Below, piece by piece: positions 53,772 through 62,108 of a DNA stretch of 64,000 nt. Numbering within the stretch: the stretch's first letter is position 1; each line of letters begins with the position of its first letter. A program made the position numbers and the translations under genes. The notes beneath the pieces are model-generated. The model saw only the letters and a program-made list of their open reading frames with translations. It was not told the DNA's origin and did no database searches. Location of the stretch: positions 4,898,001-4,962,000 of the forward strand of contig NZ_CP058554.1 of NCBI RefSeq assembly GCF_014109725.1, written 5' to 3'. This DNA comes from Comamonas piscis (GTDB taxonomy: Bacteria; Pseudomonadota; Gammaproteobacteria; Burkholderiales; Burkholderiaceae_C).

Positions 53772-54554
53772 TTACAGACCGCTGAAGTTGGGCTTGCGCT
53801 TTTCCATAAAGGCCTGCATTGCCTCCTTGGCAGCGGGCTGCTGCAGCAGATCGGCAAATACACGGCCTTCTTCGGCGATGCGCGACTGCACGGCGGCCAT
53901 CTGGCCGCTCTTGAGCAGGCGCTTGCTGGCCATCAAGGATGCCAGCGGCTTGGCCGCCAGTTTGGCGGCTTGCGCCTGGGCAATGGTGTTGCATTCGGTC
54001 GGTGGCACCACGCGGTTGACCAGCCCCACTTCCAATGCCGCCTCGGCCATAAAGGGGTCGCCGAGCAGCAAGGCCTCGGAGGCACGCTGGTGGCCCATCA
54101 GCTGGGGCAGCAGCAGGCTGGATGCGCCTTCAGGGCAAAAGCCCAGGTTCACGAAAGGCAAGGAGAACATCGCGTTGTCACCGGCGTAGACCAGATCGCA
54201 GTGCAGCAGCATCGTCGTGCCAATGCCCACGGCCGGGCCGCAGACGGCCGCAACGATGGGCTTGGGGAAGGTCGCCAGCGCCTGCAGAAACTGGAACGGC
54301 GGCGCATTCTCATCGGGCTTGGGGCCGTGGAGAAAATCGCCCAGGTCGTTGCCAGCGGTGAACACCGAGGCATCGCCCTGGAACAGCACCACGCGCACCT
54401 CGGTGCTGCCGGCAGCCTGCTCCAGAATGCCTGCCAAGGCCAGGTACATCGCGCCGGTCAGCGAGTTCTTCTTAGCCACCCGGTTGAAGGTGATGGTGCA
54501 GATGCCCGCTTCGGCCAGCACCCGGATATCGTCGCAGGAGGATTGGATCGTCAT
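53772..54554 (-). CDS. Enoyl-CoA hydratase/isomerase family protein
   Basis: A 260-aa crotonase. The oxyanion-hole segment is TAGNDLGDF (near 66-74; Asn replaces the more common Ala), with GPAVGIGTTMLLHCD near 105 and LGFCPEGASSLLLP with its catalytic-region glutamate. It hydrates or isomerises enoyl-CoA. Last gene of the fatty-acid degradation operon, 92 bp after the thioesterase gene. Confidence 0.86.
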   Translation of the reverse strand: MTIQSSCDDIRVLAEAGICTITFNRVAKKNSLTGAMYLALAGILEQAAGSTEVRVVLFQGDASVFTAGNDLGDFLHGPKPDENAPPFQFLQALATFPKPIVAAVCGPAVGIGTTMLLHCDLVYAGDNAMFSLPFVNLGFCPEGASSLLLPQLMGHQRASEALLLGDPFMAEAALEVGLVNRVVPPTECNTIAQAQAAKLAAKPLASLMASKRLLKSGQMAAVQSRIAEEGRVFADLLQQPAAKEAMQAFMEKRKPNFSGL

Positions 54555-54646
54555 AACAGTCTCTCAAAAAAGGGGTCGGTGCGGGCCCAGGCCTTTGCTA
54601 GGGCGCGCAGCGAAGACGCTGGCATGCTAACCGGATTTGGCGCGCT

Positions 54647-55489
54647 TTATTCCTTGTAGTAGACCAGCTGGTGGCTGGTGGCCAGCAAAACGCCTTGGGG
54701 TGACCAGATCTGCGCGGTCTGGTCAAAAAAACCATCTCTGAAGCCCTGGCCTTGCGCCTGCGCCAACACGGGCTGGGTACCGACCGCGGTCAATTGCTCG
54801 GCACTGGCATGCACATAGACCGTTAGGGACACGGTGCCCACCGGCACGCGCTTGGCGCGCCGCAACCAGATGCGGGGAAAGAACACATCGCACAGGGAGG
54901 TCAGCGCCGGCACATCCAGCGGGCGCGGCGGCTCATCGCTGACCCACATGCGGGTGAGGCTGGGGCTGGTCGCGCCATCCCACTCCGTCGGGTAGCCCCC
55001 CAGCAGCGGGCGGATGCTGTAGCGGTTCAGCCATTCCACGCGGAAGTCAGTGGTATAGCGCTCCACCGCATTGGCGGGTGGCACTTCGGGCATGGCGTAT
55101 TCATCGTCCGACCACGTATCACGCGCCAGTGCCGTCATCGCCGTCGCCGTGGTCGTCGTGGACCACTGGCCTTGCGCATCCTGCTCGCGCAGGGTGATGA
55201 TCCAGTGCTGGGTGCTGCGGTTGGTGCGGGCCGGGATGGCTTCGATCACATAAGGTCGCTCGCCCACGGCACCCGCGTAGTTCACGGTAATCGCCACCAG
55301 CTCCCCCAGGCGCTGCGGATGCTGCAGCACGGCCTGGGCCACTTGGGCAGCTGTGATACCGCCATACGGCCCGACCATGTTCCAGTAGTCCTTACTGGCC
55401 TGCGCGGCGTACTGGTTTTGACCTGCGGGCTCCAGCGCCATGGCACGGTCAAAGGCGTGGGGTTCGCTGTGGGTGGAGAGTTCACTCAT
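54647..55489 (-). CDS. Acyl-CoA thioesterase, TesB-like double-hotdog
   Basis: A protein of about 280 aa with two hotdog repeats: N-terminal NMVGPYGGITAAQVAQAVL and C-terminal VSLTVYVHASAEQ, GFRDGFFDQTAQIWSPQG, LLATSHQLVYY. This fits the TesB/4HBT_3 family that releases fatty acids from CoA. ATG 55489 is chosen over 55534 by homology; the Shine-Dalgarno is poor. It lies between the thiolase and the last enoyl-CoA hydratase of the operon and probably prevents CoA trapping. Confidence 0.83.
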   Translation of the reverse strand: MSELSTHSEPHAFDRAMALEPAGQNQYAAQASKDYWNMVGPYGGITAAQVAQAVLQHPQRLGELVAITVNYAGAVGERPYVIEAIPARTNRSTQHWIITLREQDAQGQWSTTTTATAMTALARDTWSDDEYAMPEVPPANAVERYTTDFRVEWLNRYSIRPLLGGYPTEWDGATSPSLTRMWVSDEPPRPLDVPALTSLCDVFFPRIWLRRAKRVPVGTVSLTVYVHASAEQLTAVGTQPVLAQAQGQGFRDGFFDQTAQIWSPQGVLLATSHQLVYYKE

Positions 55490-55596
55490 TCGGACATCTT
55501 TCGCAGAAATTTTTGAATCCACTGAAAATGCCATATTCCCGTACCAAGCCTTTCAAGACCGGTATTGCAGTTGCATTTTCTGCCACCCAACAGTAA

Positions 55597-55646
55597 CAGG
55601 CCACGGTATCTGCTGCAGCCTTGTGGGCGACAGATGCCGTGGCCTG
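55597..55646. other. Long hairpin after the thiolase gene
   Basis: A 16-bp stem (55597-55612 with 55631-55646, one G-T wobble) with an 18-nt loop starts 8 bp after the thiolase stop on the minus strand. There is no T-run after it, so it is more likely an mRNA-stabilising or REP-like structure than a true intrinsic terminator. It may set the expression ratio between the thiolase and downstream genes. Confidence 0.55.
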
Positions 55647-55653
55647 CGACGGT

Positions 55654-56853
55654 TTATACGCGCTCCAAAATACCGGCCACGCCCTGCCCCATGCCCACGC
55701 ACATGGTCACCATGCCGTACTTGAGCTTGTTGCGCTGCAGCGCATGCACGACGGTAGCGGCGCGGATGGCGCCGGTGGCGCCCAGCGGGTGGCCCAATGC
55801 AATCGCGCCGCCCATGGGGTTGACCTTGGCGGGGTCCATGCCCAGCTGCTGCATGACGGCCAGCGACTGCGCGGCAAAGGCCTCGTTCAGCTCAATCCAG
55901 TCCATGTCCTGCAAGGACAGTCCGGCATGGCGCAGGGCGACCGGGATCGCCTCAATCGGGCCGATACCCATGATTTCGGGCGGCACGCCCTTGCTGGCAT
56001 AGCCGACAAAGCGCGCCAGCGGCGTCAGGTTAAAGCGCTTGAGCGCCGCCTCGCTCACCACAAGCAGCGCACCGGCGCCATCACTGGTCTGCGAGCTGTT
56101 GCCGGCAGTGACCGAGCCGCGCGCTGCAAACACGGTGCGCAGCTTGGCCAGGCCTTCGATCGACGTGTCAGGGCGTGGGCCTTCATCAAGGCTGATGGTG
56201 CGCGAGCTGCTCACCGCCTCGCCCCGGCCGATATCTACGCTCCGGTCGGTCACGGTGATGGGCGTGATCTCGTCGGAAAAATAGCCCGCCTGCTGCGCCG
56301 CCAGCGCACGCTGGTGTGATTGCAGTGCAAAGGCATCCTGGGCATCGCGGCTGACCTTCCAGCGCTGGGCGACTTTCTCTGCCGTCAGGCCCATGCCGTA
56401 GGCAATGCCGACATCGCCTTCGCGCTCAAAGATGGACGGAGACAGCGACGGCGAGTTGCCCATCATCGGCACCATGCTCATGCTCTCGACACCGGCGGCG
56501 ATCATCACATCGGCCTCCCCCACGCGGATGCGGTCGGCGGCCATCTGCAGCGCAGTCAGGCCTGATGCGCAGAAGCGGTTGACTGTGACCCCGCCCACCC
56601 CCACCGGCAGTCCTGCCAGCACCGCACTGATACGCGCCACGTTCAAGCCCTGCTGGGCTTCGGGGATCGCGCAGCCGCAGACCACATCCTCAATCGCCTG
56701 CGGATCCAGCCCCGGCGCCTGCGCCAGCACGGCCTTCATCGTGGTGGCCAGCAGATCATCGGGCCGCATATTGCGCAGATAGCCTTTGTGCGACTTGCCA
56801 ATCGGCGTGCGCGTCGCCGCAACGATGTAGGCGTCTTGAACTTGTTTACTCAT
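55654..56853 (-). CDS. fadA: Acetyl-CoA acyltransferase (3-ketoacyl-CoA thiolase)
   Basis: A 399-aa thiolase with all catalytic residues: nucleophile Cys95 in NRFCASGLTAL, His355 in GHPLGATGA and Cys385 in TMCVGMGQG. It cleaves 3-ketoacyl-CoA to acetyl-CoA and a shortened acyl-CoA. The upstream partner is the FadB-type fusion, but a DUF559 gene lies in between, ending 5 bp before this ATG. AGGATTAG precedes the start. Confidence 0.92.
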   Translation of the reverse strand: MSKQVQDAYIVAATRTPIGKSHKGYLRNMRPDDLLATTMKAVLAQAPGLDPQAIEDVVCGCAIPEAQQGLNVARISAVLAGLPVGVGGVTVNRFCASGLTALQMAADRIRVGEADVMIAAGVESMSMVPMMGNSPSLSPSIFEREGDVGIAYGMGLTAEKVAQRWKVSRDAQDAFALQSHQRALAAQQAGYFSDEITPITVTDRSVDIGRGEAVSSSRTISLDEGPRPDTSIEGLAKLRTVFAARGSVTAGNSSQTSDGAGALLVVSEAALKRFNLTPLARFVGYASKGVPPEIMGIGPIEAIPVALRHAGLSLQDMDWIELNEAFAAQSLAVMQQLGMDPAKVNPMGGAIALGHPLGATGAIRAATVVHALQRNKLKYGMVTMCVGMGQGVAGILERV

Positions 56854-56858
56854 GATGA

Positions 56859-57311
56859 CTAATCCTCGGTGTTCACCTCCCTCTCCCGCAAGCGGGAGAG
56901 GGCCGGGGTGAGGGCCTGCAGCACATGCGCAAGCACCTCATTCGTTTGTTGTACAACCTCGTGGTTCCAAAACCGCAGCACCCGCAAGCCTTGCTGCTGC
57001 AACCAGGCACTGCGCTGTTCGTCATAGGCTTGCGCCTGCGGATCGGCATGCTGGCCGCCATCGATCTCAACCACCAAGTTGTGCTCCAGGCAGACAAAAT
57101 CCAGGATGTACGGGCCTAGCGGATGCTGTCTGCGGAACTTGGCGCCTGCCAGTTGGCGGTTGCGAAGGTGGCGCCATAGGAGTTGTTCTGCAGTGGTGGG
57201 GGATTGGCGCAGGGCGCGTGCGTTTTGTACGGGCGCGCTGACAGCCGCCCTCACCCCTGCCCTCTCCCGCTTGCGGGAGAGGGGGTTGGAGAGGAGGGCG
57301 TTGTCTTGCAT
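56859..57311 (-). CDS. DUF559 endonuclease-like protein inserted between fadB and fadA
   Basis: A 150-aa protein. Residues about 35-125 carry the DUF559 (Vsr/restriction-endonuclease-like) core: RRQHPLGPYILDFVCLEHNL, VVEIDGGQHADPQAQAYDEQR and LRVLRFWNHEVV, with the Asp, Glu and Gln-His residues expected of a PD-(D/E)XK site. Both ends are encoded by inverted palindromic repeats and read NPLSRKRERAGVR and ALTPALSRLREREV. It starts 8 bp after the fadB stop and ends 5 bp before fadA. Function unknown; probably a mobile nuclease-fold cassette rather than a beta-oxidation component. Confidence 0.85.
   Translation of the reverse strand: MQDNALLSNPLSRKRERAGVRAAVSAPVQNARALRQSPTTAEQLLWRHLRNRQLAGAKFRRQHPLGPYILDFVCLEHNLVVEIDGGQHADPQAQAYDEQRSAWLQQQGLRVLRFWNHEVVQQTNEVLAHVLQALTPALSRLREREVNTED
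56878..56915. repeat. Inverted palindromic repeat, DUF559 3' end
   Basis: Contains the perfect palindrome ctctcccgcaagcgggagag (56881-56900) followed by ggccggggtgagggc. Nearly the reverse complement of the repeat at 57247-57285. Lies inside the last codons of the DUF559 gene. Confidence 0.85.
57247..57285. repeat. Inverted palindromic repeat, DUF559 5' end
   Basis: Contains gccctcacccctgccctctc then gcttgcgggagaggg-like sequence; about 36 of 38 positions match the inverse of the repeat at 56878-56915. Lies in the first codons of the DUF559 gene. Confidence 0.85.
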
Positions 57312-57319
57312 GCTGGGCC

Positions 57320-59728
57320 TCAGTTGCGGACGGGCTTTCCGGTGTTCAGCATGCCCAAAATGCGCTCCTGGGTTTTTTCCTTCACGATCAGGTCGGTGAA
57401 GGCCTTGCGCTCCAGCGCCATCAGGTACTCCTCATTCACCAAGGTGCCGGCATCCACATCGCCGCCGCAGACCACATCGGCCATGTGGCTGGCGATCAGC
57501 ATGTCGTGCTCAGTGATGAAGCCGCCTTCGCGCATGTTGACCAAGGTGCTGCGCAAGGTGGCCGCGCCACTGCGGCCAGCAACGGGGAAGGGCTTGCGCT
57601 GGGGCGGGCGCCAGCCCGACTGCGCCATGGCCTTGGCCTGCGTCAGCGCCACAAACAGCAGCTCGTCGCGGTGCGACACGATGATGTCATCGGCTTGCAA
57701 GTAGCCAATGGCCTGCGACTCCAGCGCGCTGGTGCCCACGGTGGCCTTGGCCGCTGCGGTAAAGCCGTTGGCCAGGAAGGGCAGCAGATCCGTGCCGGTG
57801 GAGTACTGCGCATGGCGCGCGGCCCGGTAGGCCACATTGGTGAGGCCGCCGGCGCCGGGCACCAGGCCCACGCCCATTTCGACCAAGCCGATATAGCTCT
57901 CCATATGGGCGACGCGGCGTGCGCAGTGCAGCAGCAGTTCGCAACCACCGCCCAGCGCCATGCCATGTACAGCACCCACCACGGGGATCTGCGCATAGCG
58001 CAGCGACAAAAACAGCTGCTGCATCACCTGCTCGATCTGGTCGATGGCCATCGGGCCTTGCAGAGCAAAGGCAGGCATCATCGCTTGCAGATCGGCGCCC
58101 ACGCTGAATGGCGCATCGCCCGACCAGACCACCAGCGCGTCGAAGTCCTTTTCTGCCAGCGCCAACGCGGTCTGCAGGTCTTCCATCACATCGGGGCTGA
58201 TGGCATGCATCTTCGTCTTGATGCTGAAGACCAGCACCTGGTCATCCAGGGTCCAGCTGCGCGAGGCCTTGCTCTCGGCCAGGGTGCGGCCTGCCGTGCG
58301 CCAGTCCTGCGCGGGCTCGCTGGCCTCGCCCAGCACGCGTTCGGGGAAGAGCTGGCGCGCATAGACCGGCAGATCGCGGCGCGGCACAAAGCGTTTGTCT
58401 GCAGCGCTCCAGGAGCCCTGCGCGGTGTGTACACCGCCAGCCTCTGCGACGGGGCCTTCAAACACCCATTTCGGCAGCGGCTCGGTGCTGAGCGCCTTGC
58501 CCGCATCAATGTCTTCCTGCACCATCTTGGCCACCTGCAGCCATCCCGCTTCTTGCCACAGCTCAAACGGACCTTGCTGCATGCCAAAGCCCCAACGCAT
58601 GGCCAGGTCCACATCGCGGGCATTGTCTGCAATGTCTTTCAAATGCACGGCGGCGTAATGGAAGCTGTTGCGCAAAATGGCCCAGAGGAACTGGCCTTGC
58701 GCGCCCTCGCTGTTGCGCAGCAGCTGCAGGCGCTCGCCAGCCGGCTTTTTCAGCATGCGGCTGTAGACGTCATTGCCCTTTTCACCCGAGGGCACATAGG
58801 CCTGGTGCTCGGGGTCAAAGCGCTCAATGCCCATCTTGGTCTTGCGGTAGAAGCCGGCCTTGGCCTTCTGGCCCAGCGCCCCATTGGCGATCAGCTGGGT
58901 CAGCACCGCGGGGGTCGTGTAGCTGGCGTAGAACGAATCCGTCTCTGCGCTCAGCTGGCTTTGCATCGTGGCGATCACATGGGCCAGGGTGTCCAGGCCC
59001 ACCACATCGGCGGTGCGGAAGGTACCCGAGCTGGCGCGGCCCAGCTTTTTGCCGGTCAGGTCGTCGACCACGTCGTAGCTCAGGCCAAAGCGATCGGCCT
59101 CGGCGATGGTGGACAGCATGCCGGCGACGCCCACGCGGTTGGCCACGAAGTTGGGCGTGTCCTTGGCGCGGATGATGCCCTTGCCCAGCTGGCTGGTGGC
59201 AAAGCTTTCAAGCTGGTCCAGCACCTGGGGCTCGGTCGCCGCAGTCGGGATCAGCTCCACCAACTGCATATAGCGCGGTGGGTTGAAGAAGTGGATGCCG
59301 CAGAAGCGGTGGCGCAACTGCTCGGGCAGTGCCTCAGACAAGGCCGTGATCGACAAGCCCGAGGTGTTGGAAGCCAGAATCGCATGGGGCGCAACAAAGG
59401 GCGCGATCTGGTGGTAGAGGTCGCGCTTCCAGTCCATTCGCTCGGCAATCGCCTCGATCACCAGGTCGCAGTCTTTGAGCAACTCCAGGTGCTCCTCGTA
59501 ATTGGCAGGCGTGATCAGGTCCGCTTCTGCCGCCACACCGAGCGGCGAGGGCTTGAGCTTTTTCAGGTTGGCAATGGCCTTCTGGGCAATCGCGCTTTTG
59601 GGGCCTTCTTTTGCCGGCAGGTCAAACAGCACCACCGGCACGCGCACATTGACGAGGTGGGCCGCAATCTGCGCCCCCATCACCCCGGCGCCGAGCACCG
59701 CCACTTTTTTCACCACAAATCGGGACAT
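57320..59728 (-). CDS. 3-hydroxyacyl-CoA dehydrogenase/enoyl-CoA hydratase fusion (FadB/FadN type)
   Basis: An 802-aa bifunctional beta-oxidation enzyme. The dehydrogenase comes first: NAD-binding GAGVMG at 13-18, ASNTSGLSIT and GIHFFNPPRYMQLVE. A crotonase domain follows at about 510-730, with GDAPFSVGADL, GAVHGMALGGGCE and VEMGVGLVPGAGG. This order is that of FadN-type proteins and is the reverse of E. coli FadB. GGAG lies before ATG 59728. It converts enoyl-CoA to 3-ketoacyl-CoA for the thiolase encoded downstream. Confidence 0.92.
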   Translation of the reverse strand: MSRFVVKKVAVLGAGVMGAQIAAHLVNVRVPVVLFDLPAKEGPKSAIAQKAIANLKKLKPSPLGVAAEADLITPANYEEHLELLKDCDLVIEAIAERMDWKRDLYHQIAPFVAPHAILASNTSGLSITALSEALPEQLRHRFCGIHFFNPPRYMQLVELIPTAATEPQVLDQLESFATSQLGKGIIRAKDTPNFVANRVGVAGMLSTIAEADRFGLSYDVVDDLTGKKLGRASSGTFRTADVVGLDTLAHVIATMQSQLSAETDSFYASYTTPAVLTQLIANGALGQKAKAGFYRKTKMGIERFDPEHQAYVPSGEKGNDVYSRMLKKPAGERLQLLRNSEGAQGQFLWAILRNSFHYAAVHLKDIADNARDVDLAMRWGFGMQQGPFELWQEAGWLQVAKMVQEDIDAGKALSTEPLPKWVFEGPVAEAGGVHTAQGSWSAADKRFVPRRDLPVYARQLFPERVLGEASEPAQDWRTAGRTLAESKASRSWTLDDQVLVFSIKTKMHAISPDVMEDLQTALALAEKDFDALVVWSGDAPFSVGADLQAMMPAFALQGPMAIDQIEQVMQQLFLSLRYAQIPVVGAVHGMALGGGCELLLHCARRVAHMESYIGLVEMGVGLVPGAGGLTNVAYRAARHAQYSTGTDLLPFLANGFTAAAKATVGTSALESQAIGYLQADDIIVSHRDELLFVALTQAKAMAQSGWRPPQRKPFPVAGRSGAATLRSTLVNMREGGFITEHDMLIASHMADVVCGGDVDAGTLVNEEYLMALERKAFTDLIVKEKTQERILGMLNTGKPVRN

Positions 59729-59796
59729 GGTTACTCCACTTTTGATAGCTGCCAGCGCTTTCCAACAGCGTGCTGGCAGCCAGATTTATTCAAAAC

Positions 59797-60246
59797 CTAT
59801 TCGACGCGCGACCAGGTCTGCGTGCGACCAAAGGGGCCGATCGATCCGCGCACATCGAGCTTGTTGCCGTTGTCCGCAGGCGTGAGCTTCAAGCTGTAGC
59901 TGCTGCCGTTTTCGGGGTCCAGGATCTTGCCGTCCTCCCACACCGCCTTGCCTTGCGCCTGCTTGGCCCCCCGGATGATCTCCAGCCCCACCAGCGGCTG
60001 GCCCTTGCGGTCATCGCTGCAGCGGTCGCAGACGGCCTGCGGATCAGCACCCTTGCGCAGCAGTTTTTCTACCTTGCCACTGAGCACCCCGCCGCTGTCG
60101 CTGATGCGCACCTCGGACTTGGGCTCACCACTTTTCTCATCAAAGGTGCGCCACAGGCCCACCGGCGACATCTCGGCGGCCAGCGCAGGCAGCGCCACCA
60201 TCAAGCTGCCAGCCACCATTAGCAAAGGTTTCAGCAAGGTTTGCAT
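59797..60246 (-). CDS. DUF2147 exported protein
   Basis: A 149-aa protein with a signal peptide (MQTLLKPLLMVAGSLMVALPALA, cleavage after the final Ala) and a DUF2147 beta-barrel-like domain: SPVGLWRTFDEKSGEPKSEV, CDRCSDDRKGQPLVGLEII, WEDGKILDPENGSSYSLKL, LDVRGSIGPFGRTQTW. It is periplasmic, and a lipid or small-ligand-binding role is often guessed. GGAGACC lies before ATG 60246. It lies between the acyl-CoA dehydrogenase and FadB-type genes, so it is presumably induced with fatty-acid use. Confidence 0.88.
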   Translation of the reverse strand: MQTLLKPLLMVAGSLMVALPALAAEMSPVGLWRTFDEKSGEPKSEVRISDSGGVLSGKVEKLLRKGADPQAVCDRCSDDRKGQPLVGLEIIRGAKQAQGKAVWEDGKILDPENGSSYSLKLTPADNGNKLDVRGSIGPFGRTQTWSRVE

Positions 60247-60285
60247 CACGGTCTCCTTAGGTCTTATTCGGCAGCACTGCAGGCG

Positions 60286-62088
60286 TCAAGCCAACGCAGC
60301 GTCGGTGTTCATCAGCAGCTTGCTGCCGGTGCGCATGGTGCGCACACGCAGGCCCGCCTCGGGGAACAGGCGCGCAAAGTAAAAGCGCGCCGTCTGAAGC
60401 TTGCCTTCGTAGAAGGTCTTGTCGGCCACATCGCCCTCGGCCAGTGCGCGCAGCGCGGTTTGCGCCATGCGTGCCCACCAGTAGCCCATCACCAGGTGGC
60501 CCATCACGCAGAGGTAGTCGGTAGCGGCAGCGCCTACTTCATCGGGGTTCTGCAGCGCCTTCAGGCCCAGCTCGGTGGTGATGCCGGTCATCTGGCCGGC
60601 CAGCTGCGCCAGCGGGTTGATGAAGTCGGCCATGCGCTCGTTGACGCCCTCTTCCTCCACGAGGCCCTGCACCAGTTTGCCCAGCGCCTTCAGCGCCGCG
60701 CCCTGGTCGCCCAGCACCTTGCGGCCCAGCAGATCCAGCGCCTGGATGCCATTGGTGCCTTCGTAGATCATGTTGATGCGCGCATCGCGCACATACTGCT
60801 CCATGCCGGTCTCATGGATGTAGCCATGGCCGCCAAACACCTGCTGGCACAGGACGGTCACATCAAACCCCTTGTCCGTCAAAAACGCCTTGAGGATGGG
60901 GGTGAGCAAGGCCACCTGCGCAGCATTGGCCTTGCGCACGGCTTCATCGGGGTGGTTCAGCTCTTCATCGACCAGGGCCGAGGTGGCGACCATCATCGCG
61001 CGGCCGCCTTCGCTGTAGGCCTTGGCGGTCAGCAGCATGCGGCGCACATCGGGGTGCACGATGATCGGGTCGGCCGGCAAATCCTTGGCCTTGGTGCCCG
61101 ACAGGCTGCGCATCTGCAGCCGGTCCTTGGCATAGGCCAGCGCGTTTTCATAAGCCACGGCCATCAAGCCCAGCGACTGGTTGGCAACGCCCAGGCGGGC
61201 CGCATTCATCATCACAAACATCGCCTGCAGGCCCTTGTTGGCCTGGCCGACCAGGGTGCCCACGGCGCCATCGATGGCGATCTGTGCGGTGGCATTGCCG
61301 TGGATGCCCATCTTGTGCTCCAGGCCCGAGCAGCTGATGGGGTTGCGCGCGCCCAGCGAGCCATCGGCATTGACGAGGAACTTGGGCACCAGGAACAGGC
61401 TGATGCCCTTGCTGCCCTTGGGCGCATCCGGCAGACGGGCCAGCACAAGGTGCAGGATGTTGTCGGTCATGTCGTGCTCGCCGGCGCTGATGAAGATCTT
61501 GTTGCCAGTGATCTTGTAGCTGCCGTCGGCCTGCGGTTCGGCCTTGGTGCGCAGCAGGCCCAGGTCGGTACCGCAATGGGGCTCGGTCAGGCACATGGTG
61601 CCCGTCCACTCGCCGCTGGTCAGCTTGGGCAGGTACTGCTTTTTCTGCTCGGCCGAGCCATAGACATGCAGTGCCTCATAGGCGCCGTGCGACAGGCCGG
61701 GGTACATGGCCCAGGCCTGGTTGGCGCTGTTGAGCATCTCGTACAGGCACTGGTTCAGCACAAAGGGCAGGCCTTGGCCGCCATAGGCGCTGTCGCAAGA
61801 CAACGCTGCCCAGCCGCCTTCCACATACTTGGCATAGGCCTCTTTGAAGCCCTTGGGCGTCGTCACGCTCGAATCAGCCGGGTTGCGCGTACAGCCTTCG
61901 GCGTCGCCCGACAGGTTGAGCGGCTGCACCACCTCGACCGCGAACTTGCCGGCCTCTTCCAAAATCGCGTCCATGGTGCCGGTGTCCACCTCGGCATAGG
62001 CGGGCAATTGGGCAAAGCGGGCCGGCAGGTCCAGCACTTCTTGCATGAGGAACTGCATGTCGCGCAACGGTGGGGTGTACTGAGGCAT
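60286..62088 (-). CDS. Acyl-CoA dehydrogenase with C-terminal extension
   Basis: A 600-aa FAD enzyme of the long acyl-CoA dehydrogenase subgroup, which carries an extra C-terminal domain (about 470-600). Visible are MCLTEPHCGTDLGLLRTKAE in the FAD-binding middle region and QVFGGHGYIHETGMEQYVRDARI near the catalytic-base and FAD region, followed by IYEGTNGIQALDLLGRK. It performs the first step of beta-oxidation. ATG 62088 is chosen for AAAGGA upstream; the longer frame overlaps the regulator gene. It starts 20 bp after the TetR gene. Confidence 0.9.
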   Translation of the reverse strand: MPQYTPPLRDMQFLMQEVLDLPARFAQLPAYAEVDTGTMDAILEEAGKFAVEVVQPLNLSGDAEGCTRNPADSSVTTPKGFKEAYAKYVEGGWAALSCDSAYGGQGLPFVLNQCLYEMLNSANQAWAMYPGLSHGAYEALHVYGSAEQKKQYLPKLTSGEWTGTMCLTEPHCGTDLGLLRTKAEPQADGSYKITGNKIFISAGEHDMTDNILHLVLARLPDAPKGSKGISLFLVPKFLVNADGSLGARNPISCSGLEHKMGIHGNATAQIAIDGAVGTLVGQANKGLQAMFVMMNAARLGVANQSLGLMAVAYENALAYAKDRLQMRSLSGTKAKDLPADPIIVHPDVRRMLLTAKAYSEGGRAMMVATSALVDEELNHPDEAVRKANAAQVALLTPILKAFLTDKGFDVTVLCQQVFGGHGYIHETGMEQYVRDARINMIYEGTNGIQALDLLGRKVLGDQGAALKALGKLVQGLVEEEGVNERMADFINPLAQLAGQMTGITTELGLKALQNPDEVGAAATDYLCVMGHLVMGYWWARMAQTALRALAEGDVADKTFYEGKLQTARFYFARLFPEAGLRVRTMRTGSKLLMNTDAALA

Positions 62089-62108
62089 GGAAAGTCCTTT
62101 GGAAAAAA

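Noticed and set aside
57485..59899. 804-codon plus-strand frame opposite the FadB-type gene, and similar frames at 3135-4934, 4926-6716 and 60241-62112
   Set aside because: All lie fully antisense to genes with clear catalytic motifs and show the same low-complexity composition; no Shine-Dalgarno or domain.
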